A stretch of DNA of 64,000 nucleotides, taken from Saccharothrix saharensis. Its GTDB lineage: Bacteria > Actinomycetota > Actinomycetes > Mycobacteriales > Pseudonocardiaceae. Shown here one piece after another: positions 52,501-61,242 of the stretch (position 1 is the stretch's first letter; every line of letters begins with the position of its first letter). Under the pieces are notes generated by a model. The model worked only from the letters and a program-made list of their open reading frames with translations. It ran no database searches and was not told the DNA's origin. A program made the position numbers and the translations under genes. The stretch is taken from contig NZ_VFPP01000001.1 in the NCBI RefSeq assembly GCF_006716745.1, positions 2,604,001 to 2,668,000 of the forward strand. Direction: 5' to 3'.

Positions 52501-52941
52501 GCGGCGCACGGACGGAGTGGCCAGCGCCAGCTCCACGGCGGCGTCCACCCGTTCGACGGAGGCGGCCACGACGGTCGGCTCGGTCTCGGCCAGGATGTCC
52601 TTCAACTGCGCGATCGGCGCGCTGGTCTGCAACGGGATGGTGATCGCGCCGAGGCAGATGCACGCCAGGTCGACCGTGGTGTAGTCGCGGCTGGCGAAGC
52701 CCAGCAGGGCGACGCGGTCGCCGGGCTCGGTGGCGTGCGCGGTGTTGTGGCGCCACTCGGTGGTGACCGCGCGGACGCGCTGCCACAACTGGTCGAAAGT
52801 GGTCGTCTCGTACGACGGCAGCAGCCGGAGCGAGGTGCGGCCGGTGTCGGGGTCCCGGGTGAACTCCTTCGCGCGTTCCCCCAGGGCGGGACGGTCGGCG
52901 TAGCGCCGCATCACTGCTGCCACCGTTTGCGTAAGCCGCAT
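49561..52941 (-). CDS. Carboxylic acid reductase (A-T-R, CAR type)
   Basis: A protein of 1126 aa from the ATG at 52941 (GGAG six bases upstream). The adenylation domain (~15-600) has [33 protein letters not shown] and YYKTGDI. A peptidyl carrier domain (~615-690) has the phosphopantetheine serine in [14 protein letters not shown] (Ser ~647). The reductase domain (~735-1126) has [20 protein letters not shown] and [13 protein letters not shown]. CARs convert a carboxylic acid to an aldehyde using ATP and NADPH. With phzC/D/E nearby, dihydro-3-hydroxyanthranilate or an aromatised relative is a reasonable substrate (inference). It is the first gene of an operon with methyltransferase, metK and adenosine kinase. 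Confidence 0.94.
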   Translation of the reverse strand: MRLTQTVAAVMRRYADRPALGERAKEFTRDPDTGRTSLRLLPSYETTTFDQLWQRVRAVTTEWRHNTAHATEPGDRVALLGFASRDYTTVDLACICLGAITIPLQTSAPIAQLKDILAETEPTVVAASVERVDAAVELALATPSVRRLVVFDYHARVDDQHDRFTAAQKRLADRGVSVESLSDVLEQGARLPEAPLFTPEDGDDPMTMLVYTSGSTGTPKGAIYTERLVAAMFGGGGWADLFSEQQAVTFHYMPMSHVAGHSSVKNTLARGGISYFTASSDLSTFFEDIALARPTELSLVPRVCEMLFQFHRSEVDRRAVGDVDRAALEAEVKRHIREHVLGGRIGWASCGSAPLSAELRAFVESLLDLELHILYGTTEVAGVSVDGAMLRPPVVDYKIVDVPELGYYRTDVPHPRGELLLKTDAAIPGYYKQPELSATIFDEDGYYKTGDIVAEVAPDKLEILDRRNSVLKLSQGEFVATPSLEATFGTSPLVRQVFVYGNSERSYLLAVVVPTPAVLEKFADRPGEIKQRVTESIQQIAREAGLNSYEIPRDFLIETEPFSQANGLLSDHRKLLRPQLLARYRDELEALYAEIARRESDELLEVRRTGADRPVLETVQRAARALLAGSMADVSPAAHFRDLGGDSLSAVSYANLLHDIFAVRVPVDVLISPANDLRQVAAYIEAKRSAGLDRPTFESVHGEASAEVRAADLTLDKFLDARTLAEAENLPRVTGEPRTVLLTGASGYLGRFVALEWLQRLAPAGGKLVCLVRGKDDEAAAKRLDEAFAGGDSDLVATVAELAGHLEVLAGDIAEPRLGLDEPTWDRLAEEVDLIVHIGALVNHVLPYPHLFDANVVGTAELVRLGLTARVKPFTYLSSVAVSTSRQPALDEDADVRQALAAQPVHEGYAGGYATSKWAGEVLLREAHDLCAMPVTVFRSSMILAHSRYGGQLNVPDVFTRLLFSVIATGIAPRSFYAGDASAAHYDGLPVDFTAAAVVSLGGQAAGYRTFSLVNPHDDGVSLDTFVEWLSAAGHRIERVDDYADWLARFETAMRALPEAQRQHSALPLLHRFERPEEVVRGSEIPSQRFRAAVRAAGVGPTGDVPHLSEPFIRKYSADLKHLLSI

Positions 52942-53181
52942 GCTGGTCTCCACATCGCATCACTGGCCGACTGCGAGGCTCGAAAACCGAGGGCCTGGTG
53001 CTCATCGGAGCGTTCGTCGGCGGGTCGCGCTGTTCTCCAGATCGACACCGACGCTAGCCGTGCGCGGAGTGGAATTCCCACACGCCGGACGACAGTCTGT
53101 CATGTCGACCGGGGACCGAACTTCGTTGTGGGAGCGGGAAGGCAGTCGCGGCGTCGTCATCGGGGACGCGCGCGGAACAGG

Positions 53182-53214
53182 ACCGCCGACGCGCGTCAGG
53201 CGCGCGTCGGCGGT
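53182..53214 (-). terminator. Perfect 14-bp hairpin after the MarR gene
   Basis: Arms 53182-53195 and 53201-53214 pair fully around a 5-base loop, 17 bases after the MarR stop. It ends the regulator transcript ahead of the CAR promoter region (52942-53181). Confidence 0.86.
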
Positions 53215-53230
53215 TGCGTGAGGACGATCG

Positions 53231-53689
53231 TCAGCGGGACGTGCCGGCGTACGGCAGGGCGGCGAGCGCGTCGACCAGCGGCGCCAGCTCGGGCAGCTCC
53301 GCGGCTTCCTTCAACGCTTGCGCCAGCGCTCCGTCGTGCGTCGAGCGCGCACGGTCGAGGGCGGCGCGGCCGGCCTCGGTGACCTCGGTGTAGATGCCGC
53401 GGCGGTCGTCCTCGCACAGGGACCGCTGGAGCAGCCCGCGCCGCTCCAGCCGGGTCACCAGCCGGGTGGTCGCGGACTGGCTCAGCACGACGGCCTTGGC
53501 GACCTGGTTCATCCGCAGCAACTGGCGCGGTGACGCCTGGCGGGAGAGCACGTCCAGGAGGCTGTACTCGCTCACGGACAGGTCGTGTCCCTGCTGGAGC
53601 GCGCGCTCCAGCACGTCTTCGATGCGCGCGTGCAGCGCGGCCAGGGTTCGCCACCCCTGCGCCCGGGTCTCGACGGCGTCGCTGTCCAC
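53231..53689 (-). CDS. MarR-family transcriptional regulator
   Basis: A protein of about 152 aa from the GTG at 53689 with AGGAGGG upstream. The winged helix-turn-helix shows LLDVLSRQASPRQLLRMNQVAKAVVLSQSATTRLVTRLERRGLLQRSLCEDDRRGIYTEVTEAGRAAL, the MarR recognition helix and wing. Such regulators sense small aromatic acids and de-repress export or metabolic genes. A perfect palindrome in its own upstream region (53756-53772) is the likely operator. It precedes the CAR operon on the same strand and may control it. Confidence 0.93.
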   Translation of the reverse strand: MDSDAVETRAQGWRTLAALHARIEDVLERALQQGHDLSVSEYSLLDVLSRQASPRQLLRMNQVAKAVVLSQSATTRLVTRLERRGLLQRSLCEDDRRGIYTEVTEAGRAALDRARSTHDGALAQALKEAAELPELAPLVDALAALPYAGTSR

Positions 53690-54704
53690 CGTGACATCCC
53701 TCCTGCCGTCCACTGCTCTCGCACGGCGACTCGGTGCCACACCCTATGCACGCCGTGTGCAACTATTGCACAGGCTGGTAGAGTGCTTGTGACCATGATA
53801 CCGGCACATCGCAAGTCCGTGCCGGACTCGACACCGACCCGGTGACGACCCCTTCGGGGGCGGGCCGCCGTCCGCGGTGGCCGGAGGAAATGGCGCTCAC
53901 CCGCACCGCCGCCGTTCCCGTCGAATCGGTGGCGCGGTCGGCGATCCGTGATTTGCGTCGGTGCGGGACGGTCTCGCCACGTGCCGCAGGTCGTCCACCG
54001 ACCCCGCCGCAATTGCCCGCGCCATTGGTGACCGGTGCGCGGAAGCGGGAAAGCGCGGTCGTCCGCCGTCGACTCGGCGCGCCGGAAAGCACGACAATGG
54101 AACCCGGGTTCCGCACGACCGCGCGTTTATGCCCGACGAGGTGGAAACACCGTCGGCGGTCCGACCCCGGACCGGCGGATCAGCGCGCCGCAAGCGCGTG
54201 CGGGATGTGCGACCACCCCTCCGGTCTATCGTCGTGGTCGCAACTCGTGCACTGCGCACTGCACACGATCGGCGGTTACGCGAGGGTGACATCGCTGGTC
54301 ACCCCGCGACTCGCGATCGGGGGCGGCTTCGGTTTCACGCACAGGTCCGCCGCCTCGACCCGGCCGGGACGCGTGCCCGGCGCGGGCCGCCCGGCCCGCC
54401 GACGTCCCGCCGACCGGGACGTTCGACGCGCGGTCCTGGCGCTGCTCACACGAGGGCACCTCGCGTGCGCGCGAGCCGAGCACCACCCGATCGGTCGATT
54501 CCGCGAACTCCCTCGCATTTAATGGCGGACAGGTCGGGTTCCCCTTTCCCGCAGTTCGCGCGCACGTCGACCGAAGCCTCCCGGACGGCGATTTCGATAC
54601 GCTGAGGAGTGACCGGATAGAACGTCTACGGACCGTGGTTGCCCGACGAATGCAGTGGTGCGATCGGGTGACGGCAGTAGACTCGACATGGGGGTATCCT
54701 GACC
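53690..54704. other. Gene-free region between MarR and PucR-type regulators
   Basis: About 1 kb with no supportable gene; every open frame has no recognisable fold, no conserved motif and no ribosome-binding site. It contains the MarR palindrome near its left end. It must hold the promoter of the PucR-type gene on the right. A long untranslated leader or a small RNA is possible but nothing in the sequence proves one. Confidence 0.5.
53756..53772. promoter_or_regulatory. MarR-type operator TGTGCAA-CTA-TTGCACA
   Basis: A perfect palindrome with 7-bp arms and a 3-base spacer, 67 bp upstream of the MarR start. Size and half-site composition are typical of MarR dimers, which usually repress their own genes. 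Binding is inferred. Confidence 0.65.
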
Positions 54705-56669
54705 GTGGAGACTTTTGTGCCTCCGCAGCTGACAGTAAGCGGCGGCATAGACGAGTTACTCGATTTGCTGGCCAGCGGGGCGCCGGCGGACGCGTTCGAG
54801 GACTTCCTGGACGACGCGCGGAGGTTCGGCGTCACGGGGGCCACGACCACCGACATGAAGGCCGCCGTGTGGCGGGCCATGCGGGTGCACACGCAGATCC
54901 AACGGGGGCGGGTCCGGGAGGCGGGTCTCACCGCGCTGGTGGACGCCGCCCGCGACCTGGCGCTGCCCTACGACTCGGTCGGCGGCCTGCTGCACGCCAT
55001 CGCCCGGCGCGCCCGCCACCTGCTGAGCATGGACATGGCCTACATCACGATCGTCGACCAGGAGCACGGCTGCGTCCAGGTGCGTGCCGCGGACGGCCAC
55101 ACGTCCGGGCTGAGCGTCGGCCTGCGCCTGCCCGCCGACGACGGCATCACCACGGTCGGGCCGGTCACCACGGCCCCGTTCGCCACGCACGACCTGCTGG
55201 CGGACGACCAGATCGCGCTCAACCCGGCGTTCGAGGAGATGGTCCGGGTCGAAGGCCTGCACGCCATGATCGCGGTGCCGCTGAGCTGCGGCGACCACTC
55301 CACCGGCCGCGTGCCGCGGGGCAGGCTGTACGTGGCGAGCCGCAAGGTGCACCACTTCACCGCCGACGAGCGGTCGCTGGTCGGCTCGCTCGGCATCCTC
55401 GCCGCCATCTACCTGGAGACCACCCACCTGCGCCTCGCCGCCGACGCGCGCGCCGCCGAGCTGGAGGCCCGGCTGGCGCAGGTGTCCCGGACCGCCGAGC
55501 GGTTCCGCGAGGACTGCGACCTCCAGGCGTCGTTGGTGGACATGCTGGTCTCCGACGGCGACCTGCGCACGCTGGTCGCGACCGCCGCGGACTCGTTCGG
55601 CGGCCGGGTGACGCTCTACACCGCCGTGGGGGACGTGCTGGTCACCGCGGGCGACGGCCAGGACGACGGCGACGACGCGGCGGCGCTGGCCACCGCCGTG
55701 GAGATGCTGACCCAGGACCCGGCGGCGGCGGGCGGCGGGCGCTGGGTGGCGCCGCTGTGCGCGGCGAAGGACTACGTCGGCGCGCTGGTGCTGTCCGCGC
55801 CCGGCGACCTGTCCCCCGCCGCGCGCAAGCGGTTGCGGCTCTACGCGCAGATGGCGTCGCTGTTCATCCGCCGCGACAAGCTCACCTCCGGCCACGACGG
55901 CGAGGTGCGCGACCGGCTGCTCGACGACGCGCTCAGCGACGAGCGCCGGGTGCCCCGGCTGCTCACCGAGCGGGCCCGCCGGATCGGACTCGACCTGTCG
56001 CGGCCGTACCTGATGGTGGTGGCCCGGCCGGACGGCAGCATCCAGAGCCGCGCCAATGCGTGGGGTTCGGCCTACGCGCGGCGCAAGGGCGGGCTGCGCA
56101 GCTGCCGCAACGGGCACCTGATCCTGCTGCTGCCGGGCAGCGACGCGGGGCCCGTGGCGCGGGACGTGGCCGCCGCGATGGCGGCGGACCTGGGCAAACC
56201 GGTGTCGACGGGCGCGGCGGGCCCGCTCACCGGCGCGGAATCCGTCCAACGCGGCTACCGCGAGGCCATCCGCTGCCTCGACGCGGTGACCGCGCTCGGT
56301 GTCGAGGGCGGCGCGGGTTCCGCGCGCGAGCTGGGGTTCGTCGGCGCGCTGGTCTCCGCCGACCACGACGTGGCGGGGTTCATCGAGGCGGCGCTGGGCC
56401 CGGTGCTGGGCTACGACCGGGAGCGGTTCACCGACCTCGTGCCCACGTTGCAGGCGTACTTCGACGCGGGCGGCAGCCCCACCTACGCCGCCGAACGCCT
56501 GCACGTGCACACGAACACGGTCACCCGCCGCCTCGACCGGATCAAGGAGCTGCTCGGCCCGGACTGGCAGAAACCCGCGCAGGCGTTGGAGATCCAGCTC
56601 GCGCTGCGCCTGCTGCGGGTCCGCGAGACGCTGACCGCGCAACCGGAGGCGCTGGCCGTCGGCACCTGA
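54705..56669 (+). CDS. GAF-PucR (CdaR-type) transcriptional regulator with TTA codon
   Basis: A protein of 654 aa. A GAF-like domain (~90-240: GGLLHAIARRARHLLSMDMAYITIVDQ...FEEMVRVEGLHAMIAVPL), a linker helix, and the C-terminal PucR helix-turn-helix (~575-630: TLQAYFDAGGSPTYAAERLHVHTNTVTRRLDRIKELLG). The GAF domain may bind a pathway acid or ring compound. Codon 18 is the rare TTA (54756-54758), so translation depends on the bldA-type tRNA. It is convergent with phzE and faces it across a hairpin. It is the best candidate activator of the chorismate-derived arm (inference). Confidence 0.92.
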   Translation: METFVPPQLTVSGGIDELLDLLASGAPADAFEDFLDDARRFGVTGATTTDMKAAVWRAMRVHTQIQRGRVREAGLTALVDAARDLALPYDSVGGLLHAIARRARHLLSMDMAYITIVDQEHGCVQVRAADGHTSGLSVGLRLPADDGITTVGPVTTAPFATHDLLADDQIALNPAFEEMVRVEGLHAMIAVPLSCGDHSTGRVPRGRLYVASRKVHHFTADERSLVGSLGILAAIYLETTHLRLAADARAAELEARLAQVSRTAERFREDCDLQASLVDMLVSDGDLRTLVATAADSFGGRVTLYTAVGDVLVTAGDGQDDGDDAAALATAVEMLTQDPAAAGGGRWVAPLCAAKDYVGALVLSAPGDLSPAARKRLRLYAQMASLFIRRDKLTSGHDGEVRDRLLDDALSDERRVPRLLTERARRIGLDLSRPYLMVVARPDGSIQSRANAWGSAYARRKGGLRSCRNGHLILLLPGSDAGPVARDVAAAMAADLGKPVSTGAAGPLTGAESVQRGYREAIRCLDAVTALGVEGGAGSARELGFVGALVSADHDVAGFIEAALGPVLGYDRERFTDLVPTLQAYFDAGGSPTYAAERLHVHTNTVTRRLDRIKELLGPDWQKPAQALEIQLALRLLRVRETLTAQPEALAVGT

Positions 56670-56687
56670 TCCCGGCCGACGCACGGG

Positions 56688-56726
56688 GTGCGGCGGGTGG
56701 CTGGTGCGCGCCACCACCCGCCGCAC
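56688..56726. terminator. GC-rich hairpin between PucR-type gene and phzE
   Basis: An 11-bp perfect stem (56688-56698 with 56716-56726), extended by two more pairs, in the gap between converging genes. It is the only strong structure in that 176-bp gap and probably terminates both transcripts. Confidence 0.78.
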
Positions 56727-56845
56727 TCCGCACGCCGGCCGGACCGGCTGCCGAGGCGGGTTCCTGTCCGAGGTCCGGTCGAAGCGCACCCGCGCCCCGA
56801 CCGGACCGGCGGTTGACACCCGTGCACGCCCGCTCCGCGGCGCCG

Positions 56846-58825
56846 CTACACCGGTGGCCGCGGCAAGCGCCTGCGGTGCGGCCAGGGCACGTCGCCACCA
56901 CCCGTCACCGCCTCCACCCCGACCCGCTGCCGCGGCCGGTGCAGCACCGGGAGCAGGCCGGTCAGCAGGGAGCCGATGATGGCCGGTCCGTCCTGCGTCA
57001 GCACGGACTCCGCGTGGAACTGGATCGAGGCGAAGTGCGGACCCCGCAACGCGTGCACCTGGTGCGTGACCGGGTCGCGGCAGATCTCCACCGCGCCGAT
57101 GTCCGGGTGGTCCAGCACCTCGTCGGCACTGCTCGCCGCGAACGTGTTGTAGAAGCCCACCCGCCGCGACGTGCCGAACAGGTCGATGCCGAGCTGCACG
57201 CCCTGGTTCGGCACGTCCCGGCGGATCAGCGGCAGCCCGAGCCGGGAGCTGAGCACCTGGTGGCTCAGGCAGACCGCCAGGAACGGCACCCGGCCGGCCA
57301 GGAGCCGCTCCACAGTGGACCACAGGTGCGCGATCTTCGGGTGGCCGAGCTCGCGCGGGTCGCCCGGGCCCGGCCCCATCAGGACGACGTCGGCGTCGTG
57401 CACGTCGTAGCGCTCGTCGAAGCGGCGGATCACCACCTCCAGCCCCAACGCGCGCAACTGGTGCGCCAGCATCGAGGTGAACGTGTCCTCCGCGTCCACG
57501 ATCAGCACCCGCAACCCCGCCAGCGCCGGGTCGGCCGCGTCCCGCGCGCCGTCCTCCGACAACCAGAACCGCGCGATGTCGACGTTGCGCGCGCGCAACG
57601 CGTCGCGGACCTCGGGGTGGTCGGCGAACCCGACCGGGTCGACCGACCGCGGGCTCGGGTCCGACCCCAGCGCGGCCAGCAACCCCGCCGCCTTGGCCCG
57701 CGTCTCGGCGACCTCCGCCAACGGGTCGGAGTGGCGGACCAGCGTCGCGCCGACGTCGACGCGGACCGTGCCGCCGCCGTCGATGGCGGCCGTGCGGATG
57801 AGGATCGACGAGTCCAGCGAACGGCTGCCGTCGGCCTCGCGGCCGATGAGCGCCACCACACCGCTGTAGTACGCGCGGCCGTCCGGCTCGTGGCGGCTGA
57901 TCACCTTGCAGGCGCTCTCCAACGGGCTGCCGGTGACCGTGGGCGCGAACATCGTCTCGCGCAGGACGTCGCGCGGGTCGCGGTCGGTGCGGCCCGCGAT
58001 GAAGTACTCGGTGTGCGCGAGCCGGGCCATCTCCCGCAGGTACGGCCCGTGGACGCGGCCGCCGTCGGGGCAGATGCGGCCCATCATCTTCAGTTCCTCG
58101 TCCAGCACCATGTAGAGCTCGTCGGACTCCTTGGTGTCGGCCAGGAAGTCCAGCACGCCGCGCAGCGCGGGACCCGTCGGCGGGTAGCGGTACGTGCCGC
58201 TGATCGGGTTCATCACCGCCGTGCCGCCGGTGACGCTGATGTGCCGCTCCGGGGTCGCGCCGACGAACGTGCGGTCGCCCGTGTGCACCAGGAAGGTCCA
58301 GTAGGCGCCCGTCTCGTCCAAGAGCAGCCGGCGGAACAACGACAGGGCCGACCGGGGCGAGTGGTCCACGATGTCGGCGACGTACGCCCGCCGGATGACG
58401 AAGTTCGCGCCCTCGCCCTCGCCGATCTCGTCGGTCAGGACCCGGCGGACGATCTCGGCGTAGCTCTCGTCGTCGGTGTCGAACCGGCCGCGCGCCAGCT
58501 CCAGCGGCACGTCCGGCAGCCGGCGCAGCACGTCCGGCAGCGCCAGCACGGCCTGGTCGGCCACGGTCAGCGCGAGCAGCGGCTCGCCGTCGTCGCGGTG
58601 CACGTAGCCGCGCTCGCGGATCTGCCGGAACGGCACCACCGCCAGCACGTCGTGGCGCGCCCCGGCGACCGGGCCGGTCGGCAGCGCGATGTCCGCCAGC
58701 ACGTCCGGCGTCGTGACGTCACCGACCAGCACGTCCACCCGGCCGCGGCCGGACTCGGTGCGGTGCAGCAGGGCGAAGGGCCGGTCCGGCGCGGCCAGCA
58801 CGCGGTCGAGCAGGTCCCCGGTCAC
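56846..58825 (-). CDS. phzE: 2-Amino-2-deoxyisochorismate (ADIC) synthase, PhzE-type
   Basis: A protein of 659 aa that fuses a chorismate-binding (MenF/TrpE-like) domain (~80-400) with a C-terminal class I glutamine amidotransferase domain (~440-620). PhzE hallmarks are [68 protein letters not shown], then [21 protein letters not shown] (nucleophile Cys) and [11 protein letters not shown]. It makes ADIC from chorismate and glutamine. The GTG overlaps the phzD stop by 4 bp. It belongs to a phzC-phzD-phzE run. This also occurs in benzoxazole, pyrrolobenzodiazepine and related pathways, so phenazine is not implied. Confidence 0.95.
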   Translation of the reverse strand: MTGDLLDRVLAAPDRPFALLHRTESGRGRVDVLVGDVTTPDVLADIALPTGPVAGARHDVLAVVPFRQIRERGYVHRDDGEPLLALTVADQAVLALPDVLRRLPDVPLELARGRFDTDDESYAEIVRRVLTDEIGEGEGANFVIRRAYVADIVDHSPRSALSLFRRLLLDETGAYWTFLVHTGDRTFVGATPERHISVTGGTAVMNPISGTYRYPPTGPALRGVLDFLADTKESDELYMVLDEELKMMGRICPDGGRVHGPYLREMARLAHTEYFIAGRTDRDPRDVLRETMFAPTVTGSPLESACKVISRHEPDGRAYYSGVVALIGREADGSRSLDSSILIRTAAIDGGGTVRVDVGATLVRHSDPLAEVAETRAKAAGLLAALGSDPSPRSVDPVGFADHPEVRDALRARNVDIARFWLSEDGARDAADPALAGLRVLIVDAEDTFTSMLAHQLRALGLEVVIRRFDERYDVHDADVVLMGPGPGDPRELGHPKIAHLWSTVERLLAGRVPFLAVCLSHQVLSSRLGLPLIRRDVPNQGVQLGIDLFGTSRRVGFYNTFAASSADEVLDHPDIGAVEICRDPVTHQVHALRGPHFASIQFHAESVLTQDGPAIIGSLLTGLLPVLHRPRQRVGVEAVTGGGDVPWPHRRRLPRPPV

Positions 58826-59481
58826 AGCGCCACCCGCTCCCGGTCGGCCGCCCCGAACTGGGCCAGGAGCGCGTCCGTGGTGGCGACCACCGCGCACCGC
58901 TGCGCCGCGTAGTCCACGGCCAGCCGGTGGTAGTCGGCGGTGAAGTCACCGATCGCGTCGGCCACGACGAACGTGCGGATGTCGTTGGTGTAGGCCTCCA
59001 GCGCCGTCACCAGCACGCCGACGTGCGCGTACACCCCGCACACGATCAGCTGGTCGCGGTCCTCGGCGCGCATCCGCTCCAGCAGGTCCGAGCGGAAGAA
59101 CGCGCTGTAGCGCCACTTGGTGAGCACCCAGTCGCCGTCGGCGGGCGCGAGCTCGTCCACCACCTCGCGGTCGCTCGGGTCGACCCGCATCCCCGGACCC
59201 CAGAAGTCCCGCAGCAGACCGCGCTGCCGCTCCGTCATGCCGCCCGGCTGCGCGGTGTAGGCGATCCGCGCGCCTCGGGCCGCGCACGCCGTCCGCAGCG
59301 CCGCGATGTTGCCGACGATCCGGTCGCGCATCGCGTCGGGGAACGGCCGGACGAAGTACCGCTGCATGTCGTGGACCAGCACGACCGCCCGCCGCGGGTC
59401 CGCGGTCCACGTCGCGGTGTTGGCCGGCAGGTCGTCCGACGTGGGCAGCGGGTAGTGCTCGATCGGGGGGATGCCTGTCAT
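58822..59481 (-). CDS. phzD: Isochorismatase-type PhzD (trans-2,3-dihydro-3-hydroxyanthranilate-forming)
   Basis: A protein of 219 aa with the cysteine-hydrolase-fold isochorismatase: [22 protein letters not shown] (catalytic Asp), [18 protein letters not shown] (Lys) and [20 protein letters not shown]. It hydrolyses the pyruvate ether of ADIC to trans-2,3-dihydro-3-hydroxyanthranilate. The ATG at 59481 has GGAGG upstream. Its stop overlaps the phzE GTG, and it lies 76 bp after phzC. The sequence and order match phz-type operons. Confidence 0.94.
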   Translation of the reverse strand: MTGIPPIEHYPLPTSDDLPANTATWTADPRRAVVLVHDMQRYFVRPFPDAMRDRIVGNIAALRTACAARGARIAYTAQPGGMTERQRGLLRDFWGPGMRVDPSDREVVDELAPADGDWVLTKWRYSAFFRSDLLERMRAEDRDQLIVCGVYAHVGVLVTALEAYTNDIRTFVVADAIGDFTADYHRLAVDYAAQRCAVVATTDALLAQFGAADRERVAL

Positions 59482-59557
59482 CGTGGTCCTCCGTCGGGGA
59501 TGGGACGGCGAGTGCGGCGCCGCCCGCGTCGGTCGTGGACGGCGGGCGCGCGCCCGG

Positions 59558-60727
59558 TCAGGCGGTCCAGGCCGCCACGGCGGCGACCGCCTGGTCCGGG
59601 TTGAGCCGGGGGTCGCAGTAGCTCGTGTACTTGTCACCGACGCGGTCCGCGCCCGACTCGTCGTAGGCGCACTCGGTGACGTCGTCCGGCGTGGTCTCCA
59701 GGTGCAGGCCGCCGGCGACGCCGCCCTCGGCGCGCAGCACGTGCTGGAACCGCTCGATCTCGACGACGACGGTCTCCACGTACCGGGTCTTGAGGCCGTC
59801 CGGCGTGCGCACGGTGTTGCCGTGCATCGGGTCGCACAGCCAGATCGCCGGGTGCCCGGCCGCGCGCACCGCGGCCACCAGCGCGGGCAGCCGGTCGGCG
59901 ACGAGGTCCGCGCCCATCCGGGCGATCAGGGTCAGCCGGCCGGGCTCGCGGCCCGGGTCGAGCCGGCCCGCCAGCGCCAGCAGCTCGTCGGTGCCCATCG
60001 TCGGCCCGACCTTGCAGGCGACCGGGTTCACCACCCCGGCCAGGAGCTCGACGTGCGCGCCGTCCAACTGGCGGGTGCGGTCACCGATCCACGGCAGGTG
60101 CGTGGAGGCCAGGAACCTCCGCCCGGTGTGGTCGTCGCGCAGCATCGGCACCTCGTAGTCCAGCAGCAGCGCCTCGTGGCTGGTCCACATCGGAGGGTCG
60201 ATGAGCCGTGAGCCGCCGTCGCCCCAACCGAGCAGGGACGTGACGGTCCGGGCCGCGTCGTACCCGGCCAGCACCCGGTTCGCGTCCGGCCGCCTGCCCT
60301 CCACGTCGGGCTCGGGGCTGTTGACCATGTGACCGCGGAACGAGGGCAGCTCCACGTTGCCGACGACCTCGGTGGGGCTGGACCGCGGCTTGGCGAACTG
60401 GCCCGCGATCCGGCCGATCCGCACCACCGGCAGGTGGGTGGCCATCTTCATGACCCCGGCCAGCAGGTCGAGCAGGCCGGCCTTGCGGGCGACGTAACCC
60501 GCTTCGCACTCCGCGAAGTCCTCGGCGCAGTCGCCGGCCTGCACGACGTGCGCGCCGCCCGCGGCCACCAGGGCCAGCGTGGTGCGCAGCTGCCCGACCT
60601 CGTCGGCGGTGACCAGTCCGGGCCGGGAGGTCAAGGTGGCCCGCACCCGGCGCACGAGGTCGTGGTCGTCCCAATCCGGTTGCTGCAGCGCGATCCTCGG
60701 CGGGCTCTCGCGCACGGCGTTGTCCAC
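59558..60727 (-). CDS. phzC: Type II DAHP synthase, PhzC/AroH-like
   Basis: A protein of 389 aa. The class II 3-deoxy-D-arabino-heptulosonate-7-phosphate synthase motifs are [41 protein letters not shown] and [15 protein letters not shown]. It makes the first shikimate-pathway intermediate and often appears as an extra copy to boost chorismate supply in secondary metabolism. The start is the GTG at 60727 with GGAG five bases upstream; longer forms exist. It is the first gene of the phzC-phzD-phzE unit. Confidence 0.94.
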   Translation of the reverse strand: MDNAVRESPPRIALQQPDWDDHDLVRRVRATLTSRPGLVTADEVGQLRTTLALVAAGGAHVVQAGDCAEDFAECEAGYVARKAGLLDLLAGVMKMATHLPVVRIGRIAGQFAKPRSSPTEVVGNVELPSFRGHMVNSPEPDVEGRRPDANRVLAGYDAARTVTSLLGWGDGGSRLIDPPMWTSHEALLLDYEVPMLRDDHTGRRFLASTHLPWIGDRTRQLDGAHVELLAGVVNPVACKVGPTMGTDELLALAGRLDPGREPGRLTLIARMGADLVADRLPALVAAVRAAGHPAIWLCDPMHGNTVRTPDGLKTRYVETVVVEIERFQHVLRAEGGVAGGLHLETTPDDVTECAYDESGADRVGDKYTSYCDPRLNPDQAVAAVAAWTA

Positions 60728-61242
60728 TGACACTCCAATCACGAAGGGACCGGGCACGACCGGGAGACGGGTGTGCGATGAGTGCGGTCGTGCGGCTGAA
60801 GTTCGCGGATGAACACCACTTCGTCGACACCGCGATCGTGGAGCCGAACCCGGACAAGGGGCAACGAATCGGGAACGCAGTTCGTCAGGTTCCCGCTTTC
60901 TCCGTCATGTCCGCCGGGGTGTGGCGGGGCGGGCCGCACCAGGTCGTCCGCCCGGGTCTCCTCCGGGCCGGAGAGTCCGCGCCGCCCGCCCGTCCAGGTG
61001 CCGTGACCTGCGACGTCGACCCCGGAAGCGGCCACTTGGAGCAGTGGCCCCGGCCGGATGGACGTGTGGCCCGAACACCGCCCGATTTGGCCGGGTCGGC
61101 GGGGATCGACGGCTATGCGCGGTCGAGTGGAGTCGGCCCACCCCCGGGCCGCACAGGACGGTGCTCCCCGGATCTAGGCAGGTCCGCGTCCGGCGAGCAC
61201 GTTGGGTGGCAGCCCTGTCGACACGACGTGAAGAGAGGCTCC
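60728..61242. promoter_or_regulatory. Divergent promoter region, phzC and transposase-like gene
   Basis: A 515-bp region without a gene I can support; long open frames here have no recognisable fold. It holds the start-site signals of phzC (leftward) and the transposase-like gene (rightward). No inverted repeat above background was seen. Confidence 0.6.

Noticed and set aside
53842-54522. Open frame of 226 codons between the two regulators
   Set aside because: No ribosome-binding site, no recognisable fold and unusual Arg/Pro/Ser-rich composition; typical of spurious frames in GC-rich DNA.
56846-60727. Phenazine biosynthesis cluster
   Set aside because: phzC, phzD and phzE homologues are present, but no phzF, phzA/B or phzG homologue is visible; these three also supply other pathways.
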